NCBI GenBank assembly: GCA_024509875.1
Contig: JAMPIV010018960.1
Coordinates: 36,001-100,000, forward strand
Length of the DNA: 64,000 nt
DNA from: Oreohelix idahoensis
Lineage: Eukaryota > Mollusca > Gastropoda > Stylommatophora > Oreohelicidae
Reading direction: 5' to 3'
Shown here one piece after another: positions 12,667 through 23,094 of this stretch; positions within the stretch are counted from its first letter, which is position 1; each line of letters begins with the position of its first letter. The translations under genes were made by a program, and so were the position numbers. A model generated the notes under the pieces. The model saw only the letters and a list, made by a program, of their open reading frames with translations. It was not told the origin of the DNA and ran no database searches.

Positions 12667-13161
12667 ATGCCCCCAGGATTCACCGAAAGGGGGGGGGAGA
12701 ATGATGAATCCACAGGCGCCTCATTGGAATCGACCAGACCCGTTACACGGACTTCGAGCTCTGAACAACGGCTGGAGTTTCCATGTGCCTGTGGTAGGGA
12801 ATTCTCTACTCAGAGAGGAATGAAAATCCACAGAACGAAAAAGGGGTGTGGGAGGTCATCAGGGGGAGATCAACAGCGCTCTGTCTCGACGGATAAGACG
12901 TTAGAAGAACGCAGCCAGGAGTCAATCCACAGTGCTGAGTACATTCAAGTTGATCTGCCTGATGATGATCTCACACACTTCTTGGACGGGAAGAGAGATG
13001 CAATCAAGTTTCCACCCGCCAGTGCAAAAGGGCTTTGGGAACAGCTGGACGAAGCCTTGGCAAAAGAGTTGGATAACAACCTGAAGCAGATAACTTTGGA
13101 AAAGAAGCTGGAAATCTTCGGCGACATAATATATCTGCACTGTCGCAAAGTGTTCGGGTGA
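12667..13161 (+). CDS. LINE N-terminal ORF with a zinc finger
   Basis: 164 codons. Residues ~38-62 form a zinc finger of the kind that gives R2-like LINEs target DNA binding: CACGREFSTQRGMKIHR, ending KKGC. The rest is acidic and Ser/Thr-rich and then helical up to DIIYLHCRKVFG. The ORF overlaps the next one by 4 bases (TGA at 13159-13161, next frame open from GTG 13158). Family members have the finger fused to RT. One extra G in the GGG run at 13156-13158 would fuse the two frames here, so this is most likely a single gene with a 1-base deletion or a sequence error. The ATG at 12667 is the first in frame after the leader. Confidence 0.75.
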   Translation: MPPGFTERGGENDESTGASLESTRPVTRTSSSEQRLEFPCACGREFSTQRGMKIHRTKKGCGRSSGGDQQRSVSTDKTLEERSQESIHSAEYIQVDLPDDDLTHFLDGKRDAIKFPPASAKGLWEQLDEALAKELDNNLKQITLEKKLEIFGDIIYLHCRKVFG

Positions 13162-16001
13162 GGGAGGCAAGGGAAAGTAACCCACCACGAAAAAGCAGAA
13201 GACAAATTAAAATAGAAGAAATCAGAAAACAGAAGAAGCATGCCCGAAAACTGTTCAAAAACGCAGTTGCCGCAGAGAAGGAAGGGTTACGACAGGTTTG
13301 GGAGCACCTGAAAGGCCAACATAATGCCCTTTGTAGAGCAGAAAGGTTGTGCAGGAAGAAAAGGAAGACTCGAATGGATAGGGAAAGATTCTTCAGGGAG
13401 CCCTTCAAGTTTGCCAAAGAACTGTTTGAGCAGCCACGGTCGGGTACGCTAAACATCAGGAAAGAAGACCTGGAAGAACACCTTGGAATGACATATTCAG
13501 ATGGTCGCAAAGATGAGCCGCTCAGCAGCATGGCAGGCCTTAAATGGCCGAGTAAGCCAGGAGCTGAATTTAACACCAAGCCCCCAACGGTGCAAGAGGT
13601 AGAAAGCATTGTCCAGAAAGCTCGATGCAAGTCAGCTCCAGGTCCTAATGGTGTTCCATATGTGGTGTATAAGAGATGCCCTGAGGTGCTCAAACGACTG
13701 CTTCGTTTACTGAAGAGTGCGTGGAAAACCCAGCTTGTAAGCAAGGAATGGAGAAAGGCGAACGGAGTCTACATCCCGAAGGAGCAAAATTCCACAGACA
13801 TCAGTCAGTTCAGGCCAATCTCACTACTCAATGTGGAAGGGAAGATATTCTTCTCAGTGATGGCGGAAAGACTCACTACATACCTCCTGGCAAATGGGTA
13901 CATTGACACTACCATTCAGAAAGGAGGTATCCCAGGTACACCAGGATGTCTAGAGCATGCCACAATGATATGGGAAGCAATCCAAAAGGCAAAGTCTGAC
14001 AGAACAAACCTCCATGTAATCTGGTTGGATTTAGCGAATGCTTATGGATCCGTTCCACACCAGATGTTGTGGCAGGCCCTAGAAATGTATCATGTTCCAC
14101 AAGAGATTGCAGCAATGCTGAAGCTGTATTTTGCAGGGTTTGCTGTCAGATTTTCAACCAGAGAGTACACAACGAAGTGGATTGGCCTTGAAGTTGGAAT
14201 TGCGATGGGATGTACCATCTCTCCGATACTATTCGTGATGGCTATGCAGGTAATCCTCATTGCGGCTGAAGGAATGGCTATAGGTCCAAAGCTCGGTGGA
14301 ATGTGTCTCATGCCACCGCTCAAAGCATTCATGGATGACACAACAATTCTGACATCAGATGAACATCAGGCCCGAAGGATGTTAGCACGCCTGGATGAAC
14401 TAGTCAGCTGGTGCAGAATGAGCTTCAAACCCAAGAAGTCGAGAAGCCTATCAGTCAGGAAAGGGAAGATAGCAGAGGTCATATTCACGGTTTCCAACCA
14501 AAGAATCCCTACTGTCATTGAGGAACCTGTTAAAAGTCTTGGCAGGGTGTACGATGCCTCATTAAAAGACTCAAAGGCAGTGCAACAGACAATAGAAATG
14601 GCAGACAGAGGGCTACAGATCATAGACCAAAGCAGACTCCTGGGGAAGTTCAAACTGTGGTGCCTCCAGTTCATGTTGATACCAAAGTTGCTGTGGCCAC
14701 TGCTTATATATGAAATAAGCACAAGTACAGTGGAAGCCATAGAGCAGAAGGTCAACAAGTTCATGAGAAAATGGCTAGGAGTACCACCAGGTCTGTCAGA
14801 TGTAGCACTGTACTGCAAAAAGTCAAAACTTCTGTTTCCTTTCAAGTCAGTTGTTGAAGAGTACAAAGTTGGAAAGGCAAGGCTTGCAATGATGCTACGC
14901 GAGTCAGCTGATGACGTGGTTAAGTCCATTCAGCCCACACTGAAAACGGGAAGGAAGTGGAAAGTGGAAGAAGCTGTTGATGCTGCCCAAGAGTCACTCA
15001 AACTGAGGGAGGTAATCGGATACACACAAACGAATAGACGGGGATTTGGTCATGGAGACATCCGCTGGTGGTCCAAGGCATCAAGCAGGGAGCGCAGAGA
15101 CATGGTAGTTCAGGAGATACGAGAAGCTGAGAATGATAAGAGGTTGCAAAAAGCAGTGCAGCAGGTCCAACAAGGCCAATGGACTACATGGGAAGGAGCC
15201 CTGCAGAGGTCCTTGACATGGAATGATATATGGCATATGGCACCTCTTAGGCTCAGCTTCGTTGTCAGATCACTGTATGACCTGCTGCCATCGGCCACCA
15301 ACCTTGTGAAATGGGGAAAGTCGGATGATGAGCAGTGCCCCCTGTGCCAGGGGAGGCAGACACTTGAACACGTGCTCTCAGCGTGTAAGGTGTCATTAGG
15401 GCAAGGGCGATACACTTGGCGCCATAACAAAGTGCTAAATGAGCTTGCTGCGACAATAGATCTGGCAAGAATGAAGGCGAATAGCAAAGTCCGGCCAGAC
15501 ACCGCAAACACATACTTTCTGAGGGCAGGAAAGTCAGCACACCCCAAACCGAATAAACCTGGTAGCAGTTTACCATCTCTTCTTGATTGTGCAAATGATT
15601 GGGAGATGGCGGTAGACCTACCTGGACGAGGGGCATATCCAGAGAGTATCCGAAAATCGCGGAGACGGCCGGATATAGTGCTTCATTCTGCAGCAACGCT
15701 TCAGGTCATACTGATTGAACTGACCGTGCCATTTGAATCCAGATTAGATGAGCAACATTCGTTCAAAGCGGCCAAGTATAGTGATCTGGCCGCGGATCTG
15801 AGACACGATGGGTTCACTGCAAGGGTCATGGCTGTTGAAGTGGGTGCAAGAGGACTTGTGGCTGCATCAGTGTATGATCTATTGAAACTGTTGGGGCTGA
15901 GGGGACAGTCGAGAACAAGGGCCCTGAAGAGGCTTAGTGAAACTGCCGAAAAGGCATCAGGCTGGCTGTGGAACAACCGCAATGGGGAATGGAGATCGTA
16001 A
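13158..16001 (+). CDS. LINE reverse transcriptase with restriction-like endonuclease (R2/Hero type)
   Basis: 947 codons without an internal stop. RT begins with SAPGPNGVPYVVYK (~residue 158), FRPISLLN, then QKGGIPGTPGCLEHA, VIWLDLANAYGSVPH with catalytic Asp, AMGCTISPILF and the catalytic AFMDD box (~residue 390), which has Met where Ala is usual. A CCHC finger (CPLC, EHVLSAC) lies at ~residue 726-742. The C-terminal endonuclease has RRPDIVL followed by ILIELTVPFE (PD-(D/E)xK signature, ~residue 837) and ends in AEKASGWLWNNR. The enzyme would nick target DNA and prime reverse transcription there. No catalytic residue looks lost, so the copy may be functional apart from the upstream frame break. 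The start is a frame opening, not a certain initiation codon. Confidence 0.92.
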   Translation: MREARESNPPRKSRRQIKIEEIRKQKKHARKLFKNAVAAEKEGLRQVWEHLKGQHNALCRAERLCRKKRKTRMDRERFFREPFKFAKELFEQPRSGTLNIRKEDLEEHLGMTYSDGRKDEPLSSMAGLKWPSKPGAEFNTKPPTVQEVESIVQKARCKSAPGPNGVPYVVYKRCPEVLKRLLRLLKSAWKTQLVSKEWRKANGVYIPKEQNSTDISQFRPISLLNVEGKIFFSVMAERLTTYLLANGYIDTTIQKGGIPGTPGCLEHATMIWEAIQKAKSDRTNLHVIWLDLANAYGSVPHQMLWQALEMYHVPQEIAAMLKLYFAGFAVRFSTREYTTKWIGLEVGIAMGCTISPILFVMAMQVILIAAEGMAIGPKLGGMCLMPPLKAFMDDTTILTSDEHQARRMLARLDELVSWCRMSFKPKKSRSLSVRKGKIAEVIFTVSNQRIPTVIEEPVKSLGRVYDASLKDSKAVQQTIEMADRGLQIIDQSRLLGKFKLWCLQFMLIPKLLWPLLIYEISTSTVEAIEQKVNKFMRKWLGVPPGLSDVALYCKKSKLLFPFKSVVEEYKVGKARLAMMLRESADDVVKSIQPTLKTGRKWKVEEAVDAAQESLKLREVIGYTQTNRRGFGHGDIRWWSKASSRERRDMVVQEIREAENDKRLQKAVQQVQQGQWTTWEGALQRSLTWNDIWHMAPLRLSFVVRSLYDLLPSATNLVKWGKSDDEQCPLCQGRQTLEHVLSACKVSLGQGRYTWRHNKVLNELAATIDLARMKANSKVRPDTANTYFLRAGKSAHPKPNKPGSSLPSLLDCANDWEMAVDLPGRGAYPESIRKSRRRPDIVLHSAATLQVILIELTVPFESRLDEQHSFKAAKYSDLAADLRHDGFTARVMAVEVGARGLVAASVYDLLKLLGLRGQSRTRALKRLSETAEKASGWLWNNRNGEWRS

Positions 16002-16025
16002 CAATAAACGCTGCGGTACAGAAAA

Positions 16026-16481
16026 CACCAGGAATTTTTCTAAGTCCACAATACGCTGAGGTTTGTGGTGGACTAGTGAACGGGCTGCGACTCAGGGGCG
16101 ACAAGCGGTGTATACTATAAGGGGTGTCAGTATCAAAAGTCCAGTGGGGAACGCGCAGTGGCGACTCGTTGACTTCGCGCTGGTGTCTCAGTGTGTGCGA
16201 CGGAACGAACGGAATAATTTGTCTTCTCTTTGTTACTTTCACAATTGCCTCCACGGCTGGCGGAGTTGTGGAATTTAAAGTTGCTACCATAAGTGAAATG
16301 GGTTCATTTTTGATGCAAGACAACAGGAAGCTGAGACGCTTGGGAGTCATGACCCAAGTGGGCCCGCCCCCCTTAGAGTGTAAAGGAGTATATAGGGCCG
16401 AAACACTTGTCGGACGGGGGGACTTCTTCTGATGATCAGATTGCTTCCTGTTGTATCGCTCTGTAAAGAGTTTCCTATCAT
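16026..16481 (+). repeat. Right 456-bp terminal direct repeat of the LINE
   Basis: Same orientation as 12065-12521, starting 24 bp after the RT stop codon. Differences seen are GGGGCGACAAG versus GGGGCAACAAG and one missing A after the run of Gs near 16420. Confidence 0.9.
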
Positions 16482-16483
16482 CT

Positions 16484-16930
16484 CATGCAAGAACGTACAC
16501 TAGTATATATTTCCCCTTCTATCACGAAAAATACATTATAACAGCCAAAATAAATGTGTTGTTTACAATCGGTATATATGGTATGCCAGCTTCCTTCTAT
16601 TATCGCATTTAAAAGTTCACTCTTCAAATGTCTCTCCAGATTGATACTATCTGAAATTATCATCAGAGGTAACTTTGAGACACTTCTGGTCGCTGGTATT
16701 ATCACTGAAGCGGCCCACCCCGATTGATCAGACTGTACTGAAGTGAGTTGTGCGATAATAAACTAACAATTAACGACTGAAAACAATCTGGTGCAATTAC
16801 TTAAGCGATTACAATTAATCCTTACGGATAGTCAATGATGCCTTGACTTGACACAAATCGAAGTGTGAAAATGTAAATAGTGACAGGGGCAAACATTTAT
16901 GTGCTCCAAAATGAGAAATAAATTGATTAT

Positions 16931-17017
<87 letters not shown>

Positions 17018-17923
17018 CGCAAAAGAAAATGACCAATTGTGTGACAATTAGTGTGGCATGATGATGATCTTGTATTTGCAATGTCAGCCATTTCTGTGCC
17101 TCTGTTCCTTACAGTAAGACAACTACTCATTTTATTTACTTTTCAGTACCTGATTTGTACCTGTGTGACAGCACCATGCTGTTTGTAAATAAGTTTGTTG
17201 ATTTGTCAATTGTTCAATGGTCAGATCAGATGTGGTTGCACCGTATTAACACCAGGCACCTGTTATGTTAATGTAAGTTTTCTTGTTAGTGTTCAGTGGT
17301 CATAAAGGCTATACGCCTTTATATATGTTGATTTCCACCAATCTATTGAAATACAAGTGTGTGCAACCTTCTCCCATGTAGGTTATTCCAGGTGAGAATG
17401 CAGCTACTTGTTGGTGTTTCTTGGCACGTGATGTTGCGTATAATGTAATGTTAGTGCTCACCTTAGTTTGTTGACTCAGTTCATCTCACAATAATACACA
17501 TGTCCTTGACGACAGTTAACTTAGTCACCATGATAAGTAACTGTTTCACTGACAATATTTTCGAAACAACTAACAATAATTAGCTTAATCACTGATGACA
17601 ATCCAATAACTGATAAAATGTTTATTAAGATTAAATGTTGTATATAAGAATATTGAAGCATGCACTATTCACAAAATCAGGAATATTATTTATAGTTTCA
17701 TTTCTTTCTAACTCTAGTTCTATCTAATCCTATCCTATACAGATGTGATAATCTTTCTTCTTAATTATCTTTAGGTTTATTTTCTTGTCCCCATGTGACA
17801 AACACTTAAGAATCATTGTTCTCATTATTACATATAAAATGTTTCAAATAAAAAGTTACACCGATACTCGAAATCTCATATAGATTACCAATACCATCTT
17901 TCTTAATATTCATTTAATATTTC
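16484..17923. other. Unassigned region around a (GA)n tract
   Basis: No gene seen. Open frames across the microsatellite encode only dipeptide repeats. Confidence 0.45.
16934..17014 (+). repeat. (GA)n microsatellite
   Basis: About 40 uninterrupted GA units. Confidence 0.97.
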
Positions 17924-17936
17924 TCATTAAGTTTTA

Positions 17937-18752
17937 GGGCTGTGTTCTGGCTCCGACCCTCTTCGGGATCTTCTTTGCCTTACTCTTGAAACATGCATTC
18001 AGAGATGCAACTGAAGGAATATGCCTTCACACTAGGTCAGATGGCCGTCTGTTTAATCTTTCAAGGCTGAAGGCAAAAACAAAAATCAGAAGGGTCACTA
18101 TAAGAGACTTGTTGTTCGCTCATGATGCTGCAGTCGTCACTCAAAGCCAACAGGAGCTTCAGAGCTTGATGAATCGCTTCATTAAAGCATGCAAGGACTT
18201 TGGCCTCACAATACGTCTAAAGAAAACGAATGTGCTGAGTCAGGATGTGGGTGCTGCACCAGTTATCACTATCGATAACTATGAACTGGCAGTGGTGCAC
18301 CACTTCACATACCTAGGGTCTACCATCAATGACAAACTCTCACTGGACACAGAAATCGACAGCTGCATTGGCAAAGCTGCAGCTACCTTTGGAAGATGGT
18401 CGCATCCAAAAAGATATTTTCTATGGACAATTAGCAGATGGCAAGAGAACAGTTGGACGACCACAGCTGAGGTTCAAAGATGTCTGCAAGAGAGATATGA
18501 GGGCACTGGACATGGATTCAGCAACATGGGAGGATGAAGCTGCCAATCGCACTAGTGGCGATGCTATTTACGGCGCCACCTCAGATTGGGGGAAAAGAGA
18601 CTCACACAACAAGCAGAGGAGAGAAGAAAACGTCGAAAGGAGCACCAGGAAAATAAGCAGCTGAGGGCTGTCACCTCGGGGGCGCATTCCCACAGTTAGT
18701 TATGACTGAAGGGGCTATTATTATTATTATTATTATATTATTATTACTATTA
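17937..18752 (+). pseudogene. 5'-truncated LINE RT with (TTA)n tail
   Basis: The insert is bounded by a 13-bp duplication, TCATTAAGTTTTA, at 17924-17936 and 18753-18765. It enters RT at GCVLAPTLFGIFF, followed by IRDLLFAHDAAVVTQ at the catalytic box, where FADD has become FAHD (an inactivating change). FTYLGSTI comes next, and then an internal deletion near 18390 joins to the C-terminal GRPQLRFKDVCKRDMRALD in another frame. The stop is at 18662-18664, followed by a short 3' UTR and a TTA-repeat tail from 18717. The EN domain and most of RT are missing, as expected from incomplete reverse transcription. Confidence 0.88.
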
Positions 18753-18765
18753 TCATTAAGTTTTA

Positions 18766-21336
18766 CAGTATCTATAATTAAGTATCGAGTCAGTAGTTCT
18801 AAATATGTTTACTTACTAGTGGCATCAAAGGCTAAGTGCCTGGAAAAAAAGGTCACCACTATTTATCTTTTGCTTGCCAGTCTGCAGGATCACACATTTT
18901 CATTTCACTAAAACCGCCCCACTATGATAAAATTACATTGATACACCGGTAAAATTATTATTTGTAATTATAAAGTAAGATAAAGTAGACATAAAAATGG
19001 TTGGGTTGTGACGCGTCTTCTTCCCCCACGCCAGTCGTCGCGCTGATTTTAGCAACGTAGTGTAAAGATACTATCGTTTCCCAGTGACCTTGAAACTATT
19101 GGTAACAAATTTGACAGAATAAGCCTTGTTTCGGACCAAAAAGGAGGAGATAGGAAAATGTATTTTTAGACTGCGCCTTTTGACACTGGTTGATTGAAAC
19201 ACAGACTTGTAGGAAACGCGGGCGATATTGTTAGCGGCGATGGAAAAATACGCCACAGGGTCAAATATTTGTTCGTTCCATAGTTATGCACAGCCCTCCT
19301 TTCTTGCAAAATGGTACATTTTATGACGTCACAGACTTGTTGTTCGATTTGAAAAACGCGAAGGCGGGGAAGAGATGGCGTGTTTATGTAATAGTAGCGA
19401 GTGAAACTAAAAATGGAAAATATATGGAATTCTTTATTTCCAGGAATACGACCCAAAAACTTAGTTAGTTTGATAGCTTATATTCTCCTGAGAAATAATA
19501 TGTTTAAAATTACAAAATTCCCCAGATAATAAGAAAGTTATTGACAAAATACTGTATTGGTTATTGCAGACAGACGGACAGACGCTCGTCCCTGCATTCA
19601 CTAACGGTTACTTTTTGGACGCGTAAGGGGAAATGAGGCAGGCAAAGGGTACATGTAATCTGATTGAGGGGGGGGGGGGGGGAAAGAGGGAGAAATATTA
19701 TGGGATGGCCCAAAACTAAAAATATATTTAGCAGTGGAAAGTCTAGAAGTGAGTGAGAGAAAACTTGTTAGGCCAAAAGCAAGTCTATTTTTAACTAATG
19801 CCAAGATCGGACGGACCGACCGACAGAAGTACCCCGAAATTGGGCTGCAATTTGGACCTTATTTTTCAAATTGAAGTCAGAATTGGGAATCGTCCGATCT
19901 CATTGGCCAACACATTTAATATTACTGAGAAATTTTGACGGCTCGACGCCATTTGTCATAATACTGTTCAGTGAGCAGGACGATTGAAAGCTGAGAAGTG
20001 TGGCGTGCCTGAAATAAATATATATTAAATAAAAGAATAAAAGGGCGTCATAGTCCAGCCAGCGGCACGTCTGAAGTTGTGCTAAATCAACGTAACTGTG
20101 TGTTTTCATTGAATTTGTGGTAAGACAGAAATTATTAATATTTTATTTAAAAATGTGAGTGAGAGATACTGCTATACGACTGTAAGTACTTAGACTTATG
20201 CAGGGCCTAGATTTTGATTTATCTTATAACAAGTTACCAGAGATGTAGAATACACATGTTTTCTTAGGTGGTCAGGTGGAAACATATCACCCACCTTATT
20301 GTATGGAAAAAAAGAGATTAATGATAATATTGCAGATGCAGTGCAGCAATTAGAGGAGCGGAATGTGAAAAGAACTGGTACACCTTGTAATGTGGATGAG
20401 TTGGGTTGGTCCGATAGATCTGACCCAGGTCTTTTATGTTACATGTATTATAATTTGTGGAAATAGTAGATTAAATATGATGTAAACAAGGAAACATAAT
20501 TTCATGTTACAGGGTTTTTTGTCTGGCACTAGTCAGGTGCCAGACTTCTGAGTGCAGAATTTGAGAAGTCTTTGAGTTCCAGTAGTGATAGGTGTACACG
20601 CTGTCAACCCTATTACTTTTGGACAAGTACAACAGTGGCCATTGGCCGGAGTGACTACAGACATTTACTACATGTGCCAGCTAAGTATATTATCTGGCAC
20701 ATGACTCTTCATCAACAAAAATTAGTGTTTCCTAACTGCAATAAATAAAACTATTTCCACCTAAGACATTAAAAGTAAAAGTTGTGAAATAAAGACATGG
20801 GAGTGATTACAGAATCCCGACCCGCCATCCAGTGCTAGTTTAACGATAGTATTAGAAATTTATTAACACCAGTATTAGATTTTAAAGTATATATATGGAC
20901 AGTTCGTCCTTATTGATTTAATTGAATATATCTCTGTATATAAATTGATTTCATTTGAGTTGTAAAGTCCTGACCAGAAGAATACTAGGTTCAGGACAAA
21001 ATAAAATTGTAAAAAATATTTTAAAACTAAAATTTAAGACACGGTGTTAGTTCAGTTGATCATAGACATTAATATTTGGTTGTGTGTGTGTGTTTAAGTA
21101 TTAATTAATATCACACCACATGTGCATTACCCTAGACATTAGACGTAGCTATCATACATACTAGTCAAGAATAAGTCTGAATGAGATCAAAAGGTGGTAG
21201 CAGAAAGGCTCCCTGAAAATTCTCCCTAAAAATGGTTATATTCAGGGGCCTTCACAGCTGACCTCATTCAGTACAATATAAAAACATAACAACAACATTT
21301 CATAACATCAAAATCCACCACACCCACCAACAGCAT
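18766..21336. other. Unassigned 2.6-kb region
   Basis: AT-rich. A poly-G run of 13 occurs at about 19669-19681. No supported gene on either strand. Confidence 0.45.
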
Positions 21337-21348
21337 GAAGTCATAAAT

Positions 21349-22082
21349 TCTTCCCTTTTTATTGATCCTCAGCCGCTGACAATCAAAACAGTCAGTGGCC
21401 ATTATACCTGGTGGAGTCTTGTAGGGCAGCAACAAATTGTTTCCACTTTGCTCGGTCGGTGGCCTTCCTTCCTACAATGCCCAACTCTGGTTCATTTTTT
21501 GCATCTCTGCCTCCGCAGTCCTCCGCCAAGTTGTTTTTAGTCGGCCTCTCTTTCGTTTTCCTTCAAGGGTCCATAGCATAGCTGTTCTTGTGATGGCATT
21601 GGGGTCTTTTCTGAGGACATGGCCAACCCAACTCCAACGTCTGTCAGCTATGATGGTGTGCATGTCCTCTTGCTTGCTCCGAGTAAGCAGATCTTGGTTG
21701 TTGATGGTATTCGGCCAAAAAATTCGGAGAATTTTTCTTAGACACGTTGTGTGGAAAGAGGACAGTTTCGAAATGTCTTTCTCTGTCACTCTCCAGCATT
21801 CCGCACCATAGAGAAGCACAGCAAGCACGCAGCTCTGATATAATCTTAATTTTGTGCTTGCGCTGTACTGAGAGGACTTCCAGATGTTGTTTAAAATAAA
21901 AAAAATGGCTGTTCTTGCTTTGTTCATTCTGTTGTTGATGTCTTTGCTTGCTCCGCCATCTGGTGTTACTATGCATCCTAGGTATGTGAAGGTGTCTGTT
22001 TGTTCCAGTTGTTGATTCCTTACTGTTATGGGCTCGGGGTTGCTCACATTGAGTGTCATGACCTCTGTCTTCTTTAGATTAA
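21349..22082 (-). pseudogene. 5'-truncated LINE C-terminus with 3' UTR
   Basis: A 12-bp duplication GAAGTCATAAAT flanks it at 21337-21348 and 22083-22094. On the minus strand it encodes the region after RT: FTYLGCIVTPDG, DINNRMNKARTAIFF, LYGAECWRVTEKD, RRWSWVGHVLRKD and KRKRGRLKTTWRR, stopping at 21472. About 120 bp of 3' UTR follow, ending in AATAAAAAGGG. The 195-codon stretch is undamaged, so the insertion is fairly young. Its 3' UTR resembles the tails of the SINE-like inserts at 23430-23618 and 29253-29589. Confidence 0.88.
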
Positions 22083-22094
22083 GAAGTCATAAAT

Positions 22095-22453
22095 AGTCAT
22101 TCTTATTCTATAGCGTAAACAGGCAGAATAATATTATGCTTAAAATGACTCAAGAGCCGCTTGTGAATCGCTATTAACCTTAGCAGGCTAAGATAATTGG
22201 TTAACTGCGTAAGAACCACTATCTCTCTTTCTTAGTCCGTTACAATCCCCGGAGTTATTCTAACTCTGGCTAAGATTTTCTAGAAATGCTCTTCTTACTT
22301 TTATTATTTTATTAGCTATTCTATACAAAAACTTTCTATTCCAATCTACACATCTTTCCTACTTTATCATTTTCCCCTGCACTTGCTAATCCAGCACACA
22401 GGCCTACATTAAACGTCCTACATTTTTAGTTGTATTATTTCTAAGCTCCCTCC

Positions 22454-22510
<57 letters not shown>

Positions 22511-23094
22511 CAATCTCTATCTGAATCTCTAAAATCTCTAGCTGAATCCCAATCTGAAGTTGACCGTGCCAACAATAGTATTTGTACCCCATCATTTTGC
22601 ACCTGACACCTGTTCTATGGGAAAGTGTTAGGATTCCATGATTTCTGTAAACCTGACAACAATGTAAAATGCCGATTTCAGCACGTATCTTGCCTTTCTC
22701 ACGTCCTAATTAAACAGCTCGATTGTACCAGTGCAAGTGTTGTCGTGGATAAATGTCCACTGTTTATAGTTATATCTACATTCCTTTTCCTATGAATGTA
22801 TTTAACGCCAATCAACATTACATTCCTTTCTCTACAAATATAATACGATCTCAGTCAAAAAGTGCATTACTTTGTCTCTGAGATTAACTTTAGAGTGCTC
22901 TCATATAAAACGTAGAATAGCTGTCACTCAAAGTATGCCAGTAGCATAAAATACACAAATGTGCCGTACTCTGTGACCTGCACGTAATGCGCTCTTTTGA
23001 TTGACAGCTCTCAATCCTAGTGTCAACTAGTTTCAGTTTTGTAACAATTAAATTGTTGGAAATAATACTGCTCATTTTCGCTGTACGTTATGTT
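22095..23094. other. Unassigned spacer
   Basis: Contains the (CT)n tract; otherwise nothing recognised. Confidence 0.4.
22458..22507 (+). repeat. (CT)n microsatellite
   Basis: About 25 CT units. Confidence 0.97.

Larger units (their letters stand above)
12067..16483 (+). mobile_element. Restriction-like-endonuclease LINE flanked by 457-bp direct repeats
   Basis: A 4.4-kb unit has the order direct repeat, 145-bp leader, zinc-finger ORF, RT-endonuclease ORF, 24-bp tail, direct repeat. CATGCA occurs immediately outside both ends (12061-12066 and 16484-16489) and may be a 6-bp target duplication of the whole unit. The coding content is that of the R2/Hero type of site-selective LINEs, which have no terminal repeats. 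The two repeats differ by only about one substitution and one indel, so the arrangement is recent. Alternatives are insertion into a tandem array with a 457-bp unit, or a head-to-tail pair whose second copy lost its 3' part. Confidence 0.75.

Noticed and set aside
12065..16481. R2-like insertion into 28S rDNA
   Set aside because: The flanks and the direct repeats contain no rRNA sequence that I can recognise.
16815..17130. Ser/Leu-repeat protein frames
   Set aside because: Products of translating the (GA)n tract.
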